Shown here: positions 32,135-43,429 of the stretch, piece after piece | Layout: every line of letters begins with the position of its first letter | Position numbering within the stretch: position 1 is the first letter of the stretch | Source of the DNA: Plotosus lineatus | Lineage: Eukaryota > Chordata > Actinopteri > Siluriformes > Plotosidae | Direction: 5' to 3' | DNA length: 64,000 nt | NCBI GenBank assembly: GCA_024760905.1 | Contig: CM045731.1 | Span: forward strand, 55,103,501 to 55,167,500 | Notes under the pieces: model-generated | Database searches by the model: none | What the model saw: only the letters and a program-made list of their open reading frames with translations | What the model was told of the DNA's origin: nothing | Translations under genes and position numbers: made by a program

Positions 32135-33456
32135 CTAGTCCTTCTAAAAAAATTAGCATATTGTGATAAAGTTCATTATTTTCTGTAATGTACTGATAAA
32201 AATGAAACTTTCATATATTTTAGATTCATTGCACACCAACTGAAATATTTCAGGTCTTCTATTGTTTTAATACTGATGATTTTGGCATACAGCTCATGAA
32301 AACCCAAAATTCCTTTCTCAAAAAATTAGCATATCATGAAAACGTACTCTAGACGAGCTATTAACCTAATCATCTGAATCAACCAATTAACTCTAAACAC
32401 CTGCAAAAGATTCCTGAGGCTTTTAAAAACTCCCAGCCTGGTTCATTACTCAAAACCGTAATCATGGGTAAGACTGCCGACCTGACTGCTGTCCAGAAGG
32501 CCATCATTGACACCCTCAAGCAAGAGGGTAAGACACAGAAAGAAATCTCCATGCATGAAGTGCTCCAAAATCTCCTGATCGCTAGCTGCATTGACCCTGC
32601 CCTTGATAAAACACAGTGGACCAACACCAGCAGCTGACATGGCAATACAGAACATCACTGACTGTGGGTACTTGACACTGGACTTCAGGCATTTTGGCAT
32701 TCCTTCTCCCCAGTCTTCCTCCAGACTCTGGCACCTTGATTTCCGAATGACATGCAAAATTTGCTTTCATCCGAAAAAAGTACTTTGGACCACTGAGCAA
32801 CAGTCCAGTGCTACTTCTCTGTAGCCCAGGTCAGGCGCTTCTGCCGCTGTTTCTGTTCCTGTAGCCCAGTCCACTGCTTCCACAGGTCCCCCAAGGTCTG
32901 GACTCGGCCCTTCTCCACAATCTTCCTCAGGATCTGGTCACCTCTTCTGGTTGTGCAGAGTTTTCTGCCACACTTTTTCCTTCCTACAGACGTCCCACTG
33001 AGGTGCCTTGATACAGCACTTTGGGAACAGCCTCTTCGCTCAGAGATTTCTTTCTGTGTCTTACCCTCTTGCTTGAGGGTGTCAATGATGGCCTTCTGGA
33101 CAGCAGTCAGGTCGGCAGTCTTACCCATGATTGCGGTTTTGAGTAATGAACCAGGCTGGGAGTTTTTAAAAGCCTCAGGAATCTTTTGCAGGTGTTTAGA
33201 GTTAATTGGTTGACTCAGATGATTATGTTAATAGCTCGTTTCGAGTACCTTTTCATGATATGCTAATTTTTGGAGATAGGAATTTTTGGTTTTCATGAGC
33301 TGTATGCTCATGTATCAGTATTAAAACAATAAAAGACCTGAAATATTTCAGTTGGTGTGCAATGAATCTAAAATATAAGAAAGTTTCATTTTTATCCATA
33401 CATTACAGAAAATAATGAACTTTATCACAATATGCTAATTTTTTGAGAAGGACTAG
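32135..33456. mobile_element. Fold-back Tc1 element with duplicated 5' end
   Basis: Bases 32134-32549 and 33043-33457 are near-perfect reverse complements, about 415 nt each. They comprise the whole terminal repeat plus the first ~85 coding bases of the transposase. The intact Tc1 copy at 60743 shows that the arm includes coding sequence, so this element has two 5' ends facing outward and no 3' end. Each arm has outer and inner 'tcaaaaaattagcatat' repeats (IR/DR type). TA precedes the left end. Confidence 0.85.
32551..33128 (-). pseudogene. Tc1 transposase, truncated (minus strand)
   Basis: The start 'MGKTADLTAVQKAIIDTL' at 33128 leads into the paired helix-turn-helix region ('EISERRGCSQSAVSRHLSGT'). 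Later minus-strand pieces around 32840-32560 correspond to 'KQRQKRLTWATEK' and 'KMPKCLKSSVKYPQS'-like sequence. The coding region is interrupted and ends before the last catalytic acidic residues, where the inverted 5' arm begins. Inactive. Confidence 0.75.
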
Positions 33457-33523
33457 TGTGTGTATATATGTATATAAATAAATAAAATGTATGTGTGTGT
33501 GTGTGTATGCGCGTGTATATATA

Positions 33524-34130
33524 CAGACACTCCCCCACTTACGAACATCTGGTCTGAGAGTGAAATGAAATTGAAGAACAAGTAATAATAGAAATTAAAT
33601 AAAATCTACAGTAAGATATATCTTAAATATAAGTATGAAATATGATTAAACATTATCCTGAGGTACACTTAATACTAGGCTCTGGCAGAGGGCTATGGCG
33701 TGCTTTAGGTCCAGGAAGAGAAGCAAAACTAATACTTTTCTGAACCGCTGCCAAGTTTCAAAGAAGAAACAAATTGACTCCAGTATTATAATGAACTGGG
33801 TAAGAGTGAAACTTTCTGTAAATCTGATCAGATCTGCTGTGCTGTGCTTAAGAGGAACCAGGAGTTTGAACATGGGACATAATGATATTGATAATGTGAT
33901 GATTATGGAGAAAGAGAGAGAGTAAATGTTTTCTAAGTGTGTATTTTCATGTCCCTCACTAGTATTAAATTTCCACCTGTGAGCCGGAAGCACACACAGT
34001 TCATTACACACACTTCAGGTAAATAAATAAATCCGATTATCTTCATGTCGAAATTTGATTAAAGTTCTCCGGTGCTCCTCCCAAAGGTCAACTGGAAGCT
34101 CATCAATTCAGTTGTCTAGTTGTAGTGTTT

Positions 34131-34173
<43 letters not shown>

Positions 34174-34396
34174 ATATGCTTTCAATTAGACTGAGCTCAA
34201 GAGCATCATTACACTGCGCTGTCAGTTATGTAAGAACTCAGAGAGAGTGAGAGATTGTATACAGTACAAACTCGGATAGGTTACTTATACAAGGTTTGAA
34301 CATACGTTCCCCTCTAAAGAATGCCCTGTAACAACTTACGAACAAATTCATCTAATGAATGGCCGTCTGGAGCCTAACTCGTTCATAAGCTGGGGA

Positions 34397-34402
<6 letters not shown>
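33524..34402. mobile_element. Pogo-like TIR element (cagacactcccc family)
   Basis: Left end TA/'cagacactcccccacttacg', right end 'cataagctggggagtgtgtg'. Interior (GT)n and (AG)n at 34130-34175. The same family is seen at 5263-5452 and 59632-60722. No transposase. Confidence 0.65.
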
Positions 34403-34428
<26 letters not shown>

Positions 34429-34489
34429 TTTATTTATATTTGTCTGTCTGTCTGTCTATCTATTGTGTGTGCGTGTGTGTATGTGTTTT

Positions 34490-34588
34490 AATTGGGACCG
34501 AGATCCTCCCGTGACCACCGAATTCCGCAAATTAGCATGAACCCCCCCCCACTGACGTATATATATGTGTGTGTGTGTGTATGTGTAT

Positions 34589-34644
<56 letters not shown>

Positions 34645-34850
34645 TGTATGTATATATATAATATCAATAAATACATATGCGATGCTATAAATGCTTATAA
34701 TAACAAACATTCAAAAATAATGCATAAGATGTCAATAAAATATAAATACACACACCTACAGATGCGCACGCATGCAGGTGCGCGTGCATGCACTCAGATG
34801 CGCACCTCACAAAAATGTAAGTAGTTTTGATGGGAGGTTTTGGGTTGTTT
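34490..34850 (-). repeat. Tigger/pogo-like remnant with (GT/AT)n
   Basis: An inverted match to the element around 43430-44113: 'accgagatcctcccgtgacc', 'atttataatattgaatatg'-like and 'gcgcacctcacaaaaatgta' blocks. Dinucleotide repeats run from 34560 to 34645. Confidence 0.5.
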
Positions 34851-35459
34851 TTAGGGATGACAATTTTCCGTGGATCGACGGAATTCCACGGTTTTTATCT
34901 CAAATTGGCCATTTCTGTGAATCGTCTAAATCCGGGGAGAAAATTTTAAGGGGGGGTTTAGGGCCATTGAAAGTAGGCGATTGTCGCAAGTAATGTATGG
35001 AGCTTATGAGACAAAGCTAAACAAGTATTCAATGGCGCACTTGCTCACATGAAAGATCGGAAGTCCGGAAAGGTCGCGCTTTGTCTCAAGCACAAGCAAC
35101 TGAACTTGCAACAAGCGCCTACCTTCAGTGGAAAGCCTCAAATATTGTAAACTGCTCATTGATTGGCTGTTTTAAGCTTAATGTAAAGTGACTCGGCTCA
35201 ATGCAAATGGCAGCGTGTTGTGTTTTTACGAAGAGAATGTCTGGTTAGAAAATCCCGAAAATGGTGCGAACTTTAACGAAAGAAGAGGAATCCCGTGTGG
35301 CAGAAATGGATAAGGATGTTAAGAATAAGTTTAAGTGGGATGGCTAGAGAAGATTGTGAAATTTGAGGTGAAAATAGGCAAACAGACTCAGAACGTATCG
35401 GAACCTTTGGTGAGTTTCATAAAGAAATCTGCAATTAGTTATAAAACTTATATACACAC
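34851..35459. other. Unassigned sequence, possible transposon remnant
   Basis: Starts with a short palindrome 'ccgtggatcgacggaattcc' and contains a small frame near 35262 ('MVRTLTKEEESRVAEMDKD'). Not recognised. Confidence 0.3.
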
Positions 35460-36425
35460 ACACCGACGGTCATCGTTGACTTCGTGGACAGGTGTGAGCG
35501 CAACCACCTGTGCCTGAACACTAGGAAGACGAAGGAGATGGTGGTCGACTTCAGGAGAAGCACTCTAACACACACACTCAATGGTGGACATCCAGGGACA
35601 GGACATTGAGACAGTGGACAGTTTCAAGTACCTGGGCGTTCACCTTAACAATAAACTGGAATGATCCCACAACACCAACGCCCTGTACAAGAAGGGCCAG
35701 AGTTGCCTCCACCTTCTGAGGAGACTTAGGTCCTTCGGAGTATGCAGACCTCTGCTCAGGACATTTTATGACTCTGTGGTAGCCTCTGCAATCCTCTACG
35801 CTGCCATCTGCTGGGCCCAGGGCAGCACAGAGCGGGACAGAAAGAGACTGAACAAGCTGCTCAGGAGGGCCAGCGCTGTCCCAGGCTGCCCACTGGACTC
35901 TGTGGAGGAGGTGGGCGAGAGGAGGATGGTAGCAAAGCTCACATCCATCATGGTCAACAGCTCTTACCCACTGCACCAGACTGTAGAGGAGCTGAGCAGC
36001 TCCTTCAGTGGACGACTGAGACATCCTCAGTGCAGGAAGGAGCGCTACCGCACGTCTTTCATTCCCACCGACGTCAGACTGTACAATGCCACTTTGTAAA
36101 TGTCTGTGAAAAAAAGTTATGTGCAATAAAAAACCCCGTGCACTTTAATCAACCATATCTACCCCACTGACTGTGAACCATATCAACCCATCTACTCGGC
36201 CCTCAGATACATGTACACTTGAATATAGGCCAGTCTACAAAGTTGTTCTTTTCTTTTTCTTTTTTTTAATTGTATATTACTTTATGCTATTTATGTATTT
36301 ACTTATATATGTATGTATGTATTATTGTATATGCATCTATTTTGCACCCCCTACTGATGGTACCTCAAGAGCCTGTAACAGTGAATTTCTCCATTGTGAC
36401 ATTAATAAAGCTGTATCTTATATAT
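35460..36425 (+). mobile_element. L2-clade LINE, 3' fragment
   Basis: Plus-strand copy of the family at 29621-31787. It begins at 'gtcatcgttgacttcgtgga' and contains 'YDSVVASAILYAAICWAQGS', 'RDRKRLNKLLRRASAVPGCP' and 'RHPQCRKERYRTSFIPTDVR' (35776-36099). The 3' end 'gtgacattaataaagctgta' is at about 36398. A TGG-to-TGA change at about 35663 and a frameshift near the CA run make it inactive. Confidence 0.8.
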
Positions 36426-37266
36426 ATCGTATTCGACGTAATAAGCGTCCTGCTTCAATAAGCCCCCCCAATGTTTTTGATCTTGCGTCTAATAACCACC
36501 CACATGTACTGGGAGCAAAATCATAGATCAGACTTACCAATTTTATTTGATCAGTCTCACTAACCGTAAAATGAGGTGCTCACTGCCTGTAAAAATGAGT
36601 TTACACGGTATTTCAAAACCCCCTGCCACTGGGGAATGTCTGTAATGTTCATCAGTAACGGCACATTTGATCGTTCCGCCGTGCTTTAAAAAACAAGAAA
36701 ATACTTTGATGTGTTCTCTTGGTAAATGTCCAACAACCGATTAACCATTAGAAGCTGCTAACTATGGGATGCTCTGAGTGAATGGAGCGATGAGCTAGAT
36801 ATGGACCTATCAGAAAGTGATGAGGATTTTTTCACCTGATTCTCCTGCTCACCAACTTCAATTTAAAGACGTTCCTGGCCATGTGCTTTTTGTTAATGTT
36901 CATGTTGATTGGTTAAACTTGCCACTTGACATTCGGGTTGATTGGCTCATTTTATTTGGGGAAAATGTTTCAAGGAAATGTTTAAAGGAAAAGCACTGGG
37001 AGGGAAAAGTAAGTGAAGGAAAAGTCTTTTTTTTCTTAGTCTGCTGTTTTCTGTTTATTTTCAGCTTTCAAATAAGTAATTTGGCTGGTACCATAAAACG
37101 AATAACACAAATACCAGTAAAACTCTTTTTATTGTTCTCTTATTATTCATGTTTTTGACCTCGATGGTAATAAGCACTTACTGTTCCACTTTCACTGGTA
37201 ACATTTTAATACCCCCCCCCCCCCAAATTTTTAAGCGCCCTGGGCGCTTATAACGTCGAATATGAT
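36426..37266. mobile_element. TIR element with 'ttcgacgtaataagcg' ends
   Basis: Left 'cgtattcgacgtaataagcg' and right 'gcgcttataacgtcgaatat' are inverted. The interior matches the inverted element at 44117-44887 over several hundred bases, including an acidic coding-like stretch ('WSDELDMDLSESDEDFF', about 36778-36830). Superfamily not certain; pogo-like ends. Confidence 0.6.
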
Positions 37267-37269
37267 CTA

Positions 37270-37712
37270 TACGACTGATCCTCACTTAATGACGGGGTTA
37301 CGTTCTGTAGACCTCATCGTTAAGTGATTCTGTCATGAAACGAACCCCACTTAAGTATTTTTTGGCATGGTTTGCATTTGTACAGTAGGCTAATGTATTG
37401 CATACGTATAGACCATTGAATGTGAGAAGCCATAACTGCTAGGAATTGCTTTAACTCTCTTACCTAGCAGCATGGTTTACTTCCAAGTGAGTGAGGTGAG
37501 TGTGTGTGAGTGAGTAGGGAGGCTGGATGGGAGATGTTGCCGCCACTGGGTTGATCGACCATATGCACACTAACAACTCAGCTGCTTTGTTTCTGCAGTG
37601 ACTCGTTAACAGTAAAAGTATATTTTTAATCATTTTTGACAATTTTTAACTGGCCGTTGTAACTCCGAATCGTCGTTAACTAAGTCCATTATTCAGTGAG
37701 GACCGGTTGTGT
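37270..37712. mobile_element. Pogo-like TIR element, compact copy
   Basis: Ends 'tcctcacttaatgacggg' and 'attcagtgaggacc' are inverted. This is the uninterrupted relative of the element at 28412-31840, in the opposite orientation. Confidence 0.65.
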
Positions 37713-37737
37713 AATTTTTTTTTTTTGTGTGTGTATG

Positions 37738-37789
<52 letters not shown>

Positions 37790-38160
37790 TTAATTCATGT
37801 GCTCTGTGGTGCATTCTGGGCCCATATTTATGAGAAAATCAGACAAGCTAGAAGCAAATAAAACAAAGTTTATATGTATAAAAAAAACTTTTTTTTTTTA
37901 CAAGAATAGTAGACTTGCTTCTTAAAGGAAATATTTTTCAAATAAGTTTTATGTACTAACAGTTACCTTACTAATATAGAACATTTGTGACTCAAACTGC
38001 TACCCGAATCTGTCAAAACTGTTTATCTAATATCGTTTTAGGATTAATAAGATTAGGCTAGTTTAGTTGGGAACTAGTTTTCGCTATTATTGCTCAGTGC
38101 AATCAAGAAATAATTTGTGTTCAGACAAGACAAAACTTTTTTACCTATATCATGAGATAC
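37713..38160. other. AT-rich spacer with (AT)n and poly-T
   Basis: (AT)n at 37740-37771 followed by poly-T to 37791. No gene or other repeat recognised in the rest. Confidence 0.5.
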
Positions 38161-38176
38161 GGATGTTTCCGAAACA

Positions 38177-39810
38177 AGTTAGATTGATAAAGGACAGAGT
38201 ATTGGACAATGTATTGACTGATGACAGAAGTGTGCTGGGAAGATGGAAAGAGTACTTTTAAGGGCTGATGAATGAGGAAAATGAGAGAGAGAAAAGAGTA
38301 GAGGACGTGACCGTTGAGGAGCAGGAAGTAGCAAAGATTAATAAGGGCGAAGTAAGGAAGGCATTGAAGAGGATGAAGAGTAGAAAGGCAGTTGGTCCTG
38401 ATGATATACCTATGGAAGTGTCTAGGAGAGGTAGCAGTAGATTTTCTGACAAGAAAATTCAACAAGGTCTTAAAGTGAGCAGATGCCAGAGGAATGGAGG
38501 AGAAGTGTGCTTGTGCCCATTTTTAAGAACAAGGGAGACGTGCAGAGTTGTGGCAACTACAGAGATCCCTAAAGTCTCTAAATCTCTAAAGTTGATGAGC
38601 CGTATGAAGTTATGGGAAAGAACAGTGGAAGCTAGACTAAAGGCAGAGGTCAGCATTTATGAACAACAGTTTGGTTTCCTGCCAAGGAAGAGCACCACAG
38701 ATGCAGTCTTTGCCTTGAGGATGTTAATAGAGAAGTACAGAGAATGTCAGAGGGAGCTGCATTGTGCCTTTGTGGATCTGGAAAAAGCATGTGGTATTGC
38801 GTGAGGACGTCTGGAGTGGCAGAGAAGTATGTTAGAGTGGTGCAGGACATGTATGAGAGATGTAAGACAGTGGTGAGGTGTGCTGTCGGCGTGACCGAAG
38901 AATTCATGGTGGAGGTGGGACTGCATCAAGGATCAGCTCTGAGGCCCTTCTTGTTTGCTATGGTGATGGACAGGCTGACAAATGAGGTTAGACAAGAATC
39001 TCCATGGACTATGATGTTTGCAGATGACATTGTGATCTGTAGTGAGAGCAGAGAACAAGTGCAGGAAAATCTAGAGAGGTGGAGGTATTCCCTGGAAAGG
39101 AGCGGAATTAAGGTTAGGTTCAGTAAATCAGAATACATGTGTGTGAAAGAGAAGGACCCAAGACGAACGGTGAGGTTACAGGGAGCAGAGATAAGGAAGG
39201 CGGATGATTTTAAGTACTTGGGCTCAACAATCCAGAGCAATGGAGAGTGTGGAAAAGAGGTGAAGAAGCGTGTGCAGGCTGGTTGGAATGGTTGGAGAAA
39301 AGTGTCCGGTGTGATGTGCGATAGGAGAGTATCAGCAAGAATGAAAGGAAAAGTGTACAAGATGGTGATGAGGCCATCGATGTTGTATGGTTTAGAAACA
39401 GTGGTATTGGGGAAAATACAGGAGGCAGAGCTGGAGGTAGTGGAGATGAAAATGTTGAGGTTCTCTTTGGGAGTAACGAGGATGGATAGGGTCAGGAATG
39501 AGTACATCAGAGGGACAGCACATGTTAGATATTTTGGAGACAAAGTCAGAGAGGCTAGATTGAGATGGTTTGGACATGTACAGAGGAGGGATAGTGAGTA
39601 TATTGGTAGTAGGATGCTGAGGTTGGAACTACCAGGCAGAAGGCCTAGAGGAAGACCAAAGAAGAGATTTAGGGATGTGGTAAATGAAGACATGAAGGTT
39701 GGTGGAGTAAGAGAAGATGCAGAGGACAGGGTGAGATGGAGGCAGATGATTTGCTGTGGTGACCCATGAAGGGAACAGCCGAAAGGAGGAGAAAAAGACG
39801 AAAGAAGACT
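38177..39810 (+). mobile_element. RTE LINE, 5'-truncated, with 15-bp target duplication
   Basis: Flanked by 'gatgtttccgaaaca' at 38162-38176 and 39811-39825. Corresponds to about 16050-17690 of the full copy, ending in 'gaacagccgaaagg' and an A-rich tail. Close relative of the full RTE element. Confidence 0.9.
38268..39769 (+). pseudogene. RTE reverse transcriptase, two frames
   Basis: The first frame (38268-38804) reads 'KINKGEVRKALKRMKSRKAV', through a scrambled region, to 'QQFGFLPRKSTTDAVFALRM' and 'CAFVDLEKACGIA', where about 26 bases missing after the catalytic Asp motif shift the frame. The second frame (to 39769) holds 'LHQGSALRPFLFAMVMDRLT', 'FADDIVI' and 'LRWFGHVQRRDSEYIG'. It shows that the RTE ORF normally runs through the position where the copy at 14663 stops. 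Inactive because of the deletion. Confidence 0.8.
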
Positions 39811-39825
39811 GATGTTTCCGAAACA

Positions 39826-40110
39826 GTGGAATCATCGGTCTTGAGTCACTTCCACAATGTATTTAATGTTGGTTGTTTAGATCTACTTCGCTTTGGCGCC
39901 ATGCTTGTTGGGACGACTCACATCAGTTTGGACTATATCTTACCCGGGTTTGTACGACCCTTCACGATCTAAAGCCACACGGGAGCACAGGCAAATGGCG
40001 GCACGAATGTAAAAAGCGCCATGCTTTTGAATGAGATAGCATAGTGCATCATGGGATATCGGAAGTGAACCAATTGAGAAATTATCAAAACATGTGATCG
40101 TGTTGTCAAC
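39826..40110. other. Unassigned sequence
   Basis: Nothing recognisable. Confidence 0.3.
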
Positions 40111-40112
40111 TA

Positions 40113-40855
40113 CAGTCGGCCCCCAACTTACGAAGATCCCTGTGTACGAAATCCCCGGGTTACGAAAACTATTTACCTGAGTTTCCGTCCCCCGAGATAC
40201 GAAACAACCCTCACTTACGAAAAGAAATACAAACGTGCCAATCAAAATTTCACACGACGCACGAGTTGCTCTCTCATTGGCTGTCTCTCAACATCCCACC
40301 CGCTGGGTGCATTTGAGCTCATCTGGAATTCTGATCCCTCAAGGAATCAAGTTAAAGTTGAGTTTGTCAAGCAGGAATTCACGTCTTGTAGGCATGGCCC
40401 ACAGCGCGCGTGCGCGAGAGAGAGAAGGAATAACGCTTTAGTTTTTAGTTTAGTTTTTTAAAGTTGTTTTAATTCAGTATAGGTCAAGCAGAGAATGCAC
40501 TTTGAATTCCACGTCTTGTGGGCGTGGCCCGCAGCGTGTGAGATCGAGAGAGGTATGTGTGTCTTAATTAAAAATGTTTAATCATGGTTTAATTAATAAA
40601 TATGTTAATAAAATGTTTAAATGGTTTATAAAATTTTCTTTTACTTTTAACACATATTTCATACAAAATTGGTGTACTTTTATCTTTTTTAAAAAAAAAC
40701 TTTTTTAAAGGGTTTATGGCATTTATCCAGTCCAAAGACTGGAGCCTTGGAATGAATTAGGCGTTATCATGTAAGATGCGACCTCTACTTACGAAATCCC
40801 CACTATACGAAAAGGGTTCTGAAAGGGATTAATTTCGTAAGTTGGGGGCCGACTG
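40113..40855. mobile_element. Pogo-like TIR element (cagtcggcccccaacttacg family)
   Basis: 743 bp. Left 'cagtcggcccccaacttacg' and right 'cgtaagttgggggccgactg' are inverted, with TA on both sides (40111-40112 and 40856-40857). Interior duplication of a segment around 'cacgtcttgt(a/g)ggc(a/g)tggcc' at 40379 and 40510. No transposase. Confidence 0.8.
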
Positions 40856-40857
40856 TA

Positions 40858-40937
<80 letters not shown>
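40858..40937. repeat. (GT)n/(AT)n microsatellite
   Basis: Short GT run followed by about 60 bases of AT. Confidence 0.95.
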
Positions 40938-40940
<3 letters not shown>

Positions 40941-41052
40941 GGCTAGCTTAACAAAGCAGTGAAAATGTTTTTGTTTAAGATTATTATATTATTATTTACT
41001 ATTATAAAATATAACCGGTGCTAGGCACTTAATGAAAAGTATGATATATGCA

Positions 41053-41388
41053 ATTTTGTATGAAATATGTGTTAAAAGTAAAAGAAAATTATTTATTAAA
41101 CATTTTATTAACATATTTATTAATTAAACCATTATTAAAAAATTTTTATTAACACACACACACACACACACCCCTGTCTCTCTCGCTGTCTTTCTCTATC
41201 TGTCATGTGCTGCGGGCCACACTTACAACACGTGGAAGTCAAAGCACATTCCCTGCTTGAAAAACTCAACTTTAATTTGATTCCTTGAGGGATTGGAATT
41301 CTAGATAAGCTCAAATGCGCCTACATTTCTTCAACATTTACTGAATTAAAACAACTTAAAAAAACTAAACTAAAAACTAAAGCGTTAT

Positions 41389-41428
<40 letters not shown>

Positions 41429-41851
41429 GCTGCGAGCCACGCCCACAAAATGTGAATTCAAAGCGCATTCCCTGCTTGACAAACTCAACATTAATTTGAT
41501 TCCTTGAGGGATTGGAATTCCAGATAAGCTCAAATGCGCCCACATTTATTAACTATTTACTGAATTAAACAACTTAAAAAAACTAAACTAGAACAACTTA
41601 AAAAAACTAAACTAAAAAGAGTGAAGCTTCCTTCTGTCTCTATCTGGGAGGCCAGTGGGGAGGGATGTTGAGAGAGGGCCAATGAGAGAGCAACTCGCGC
41701 GTCGTGTGAAATTTTGATTGGCATGTTTGAATTTTGAATTTCTTTTCATAATAGGGGGTTGTTTTCATATCCAGGGGATGGAAACTCAGGAAAATGATCT
41801 TCGTAACCTGGGGATATCGTACACAGGGGTCTTCGTAAGTTGGGGGCCTAC
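41053..41851. mobile_element. Inverted partial copy of the 40113 TIR element
   Basis: Reverse-complement match to 40113-40670: right terminus 'cgtaagttgggggccta', interior 'ccttgagggattggaattc', inner end 'tatgaaatatgtgttaaaag'. The ~230-bp middle is present as two tandem units (about 41215-41450 and 41450-41640), with (CT)n at 41390-41426 in the first. Confidence 0.7.
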
Positions 41852-42009
41852 TAATATAAATCTTCTGTAATCACCTGAAGAGAGAGGATGGTTTCACCAC
41901 CCCTCGAAACAGATCTGTAGTGAAGTTTCAATAGAAAGTCTTTGTCCTGTCCTTCTATTTCTACTTATATTTGCTCTACAGCACTCTCTTATGGAAGGAT
42001 CTACTCAGA

Positions 42010-42011
42010 AA

Positions 42012-42101
<90 letters not shown>
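42010..42101. repeat. (CT)n/(AT)n microsatellite
   Basis: CT run followed by about 58 bases of AT and a short CA run. Confidence 0.95.
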
Positions 42102-42103
<2 letters not shown>

Positions 42104-43358
42104 TTACACAGTATTGGGCAATGTAAAAATGTGCAAGTTCACCCATTTAAAAAGATAAGAGAGGTTTGTAATTTTCATCATAGGTCACATCAAGCTTGAA
42201 AGACAGAATGGAAAAAAAATCCAGGAAATCACATTGTATAATTTGTAAACAATTTATTTGTGAAAATGGTAGGCCAGTAAGTATTGGGCAGCCAGCAAAA
42301 GTTACTTTTAATACTTTGTAATGTAGCCTTGGTTGGCAGTGACGGAGGTCAAGCGGTTCCTGTAGTTCTTGACCAGGTCTACACACTTTAGTTGATATTG
42401 TGGCCCACTCCTCTGCACAGACCTTCTCTAGCGCTGTGATGTTTGAGGGCTGTCGCTTGGCAACTCGAAGTTTTAACTCCTTTCACAGGTTTTCGATTGG
42501 TTTGAGGTCTGGAGACTGGCTCGGCCACTCCAGAATCTTGATATGCTTTTTACGGAGCCACTCCTTGGTTTTCTTGGCTATGTGCTTTGGCTCGTTATCA
42601 TGTTGGAAGACTCAGCCATGTTTCATCTTTAATGCTCTGACTGAGGGAAGGAGGTTTTTACCCAAAATATCACGATACATGGCCCTATTCATGTTGTCAT
42701 TGATACGGCGCAGTCTTCCTGTCCCATTTGCAGAAAAGCATCCCCAAAGCATGATGTGTCTACCCCCAAGCTTCACAGTAGGTATGGTGTTGTTGGGATG
42801 TAACTTGGCATTCTTCTACCTCCAAACACGGCTGTTTAAACCAAAAAGTTCAATTTTGGTCTCATCTGATCACATCACATTCTCCCAATCCTCCTCTGAG
42901 ACTCCCCTGAGTCCAGATGGTCTTTAGCATATTTGAGACGGGCCTTTACATGTTTTTTGTTTAGTAGGGGAACCTTTCAGGCAATGCAGGATTTCATCTC
43001 ATGACGATGTAGTGTGTTAATTATGGTCATCTTTTGTGATGGTGGTTCTTGCCGTCTTCAAATCATTGACCAGTTCCTGCCGCGTAATTCTGGGCTGATT
43101 CTCACTGTTCTCAGGATCCTTTGAACCCCACGAGGTGAGATTTTTTGCATTGAGCACCACTCCAAGGGAGGTTGTCAGTGATGTTGTACTTCTTCCATTT
43201 TCTAATAATGTTTCCAACTGTTGATCTTTTCTCACAAAGTTGTTTACCAATTGCAGTTTGACTCATGCCAGCTTTGTGCAGTTGTACAATTTTACCTCTG
43301 GTGTCTTTGGGAAGCTCTTTGGTCTTGGTCATGGTGAAGACTGCAGTCTGACAGTTTT
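42104..43358 (-). mobile_element. Tc1-like DNA transposon, second family, one end lost
   Basis: The left side starts in Tc1-like subterminal sequence ('gtattgggcaatgtaaaaat', repeated in part at 42280). At the right, the terminal repeat beyond the transposase start is replaced by poly-T (43352-43370). Confidence 0.75.
42290..43332 (-). pseudogene. Tc1-like transposase, decayed
   Basis: Minus strand from 43332: '[20 protein letters not shown]', '[20 protein letters not shown]' and '[10 protein letters not shown]' form the N-terminal helix-turn-helix. Further left, the complement of 42610-42300 gives pieces like '[18 protein letters not shown]', the final catalytic Glu region of the DDE domain. 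Several frameshifts and stops are present. Only about 60% similar by eye to the Tc1 family at 60743, so a distinct lineage. Confidence 0.7.
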
Positions 43359-43429
43359 TTTTTTTTTTTTTAAATAAAGAAATATTCATCGAATTAAAAA
43401 ATAAGGAAATTAACGAAGAAGAGGGGAAA

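Noticed and set aside
35262..35430. Small coding-like frame starting 'MVRTLTKEEESRVAEMDKD'
   Set aside because: May be a transposase or host fragment, but too short and unrecognised to call; left as unassigned sequence.
36817..37158. 113-codon plus-strand frame in a TIR element
   Set aside because: Parts are shared with the inverted copy near 44117-44887, but frame is not conserved over its length, so it is treated as non-coding element sequence.
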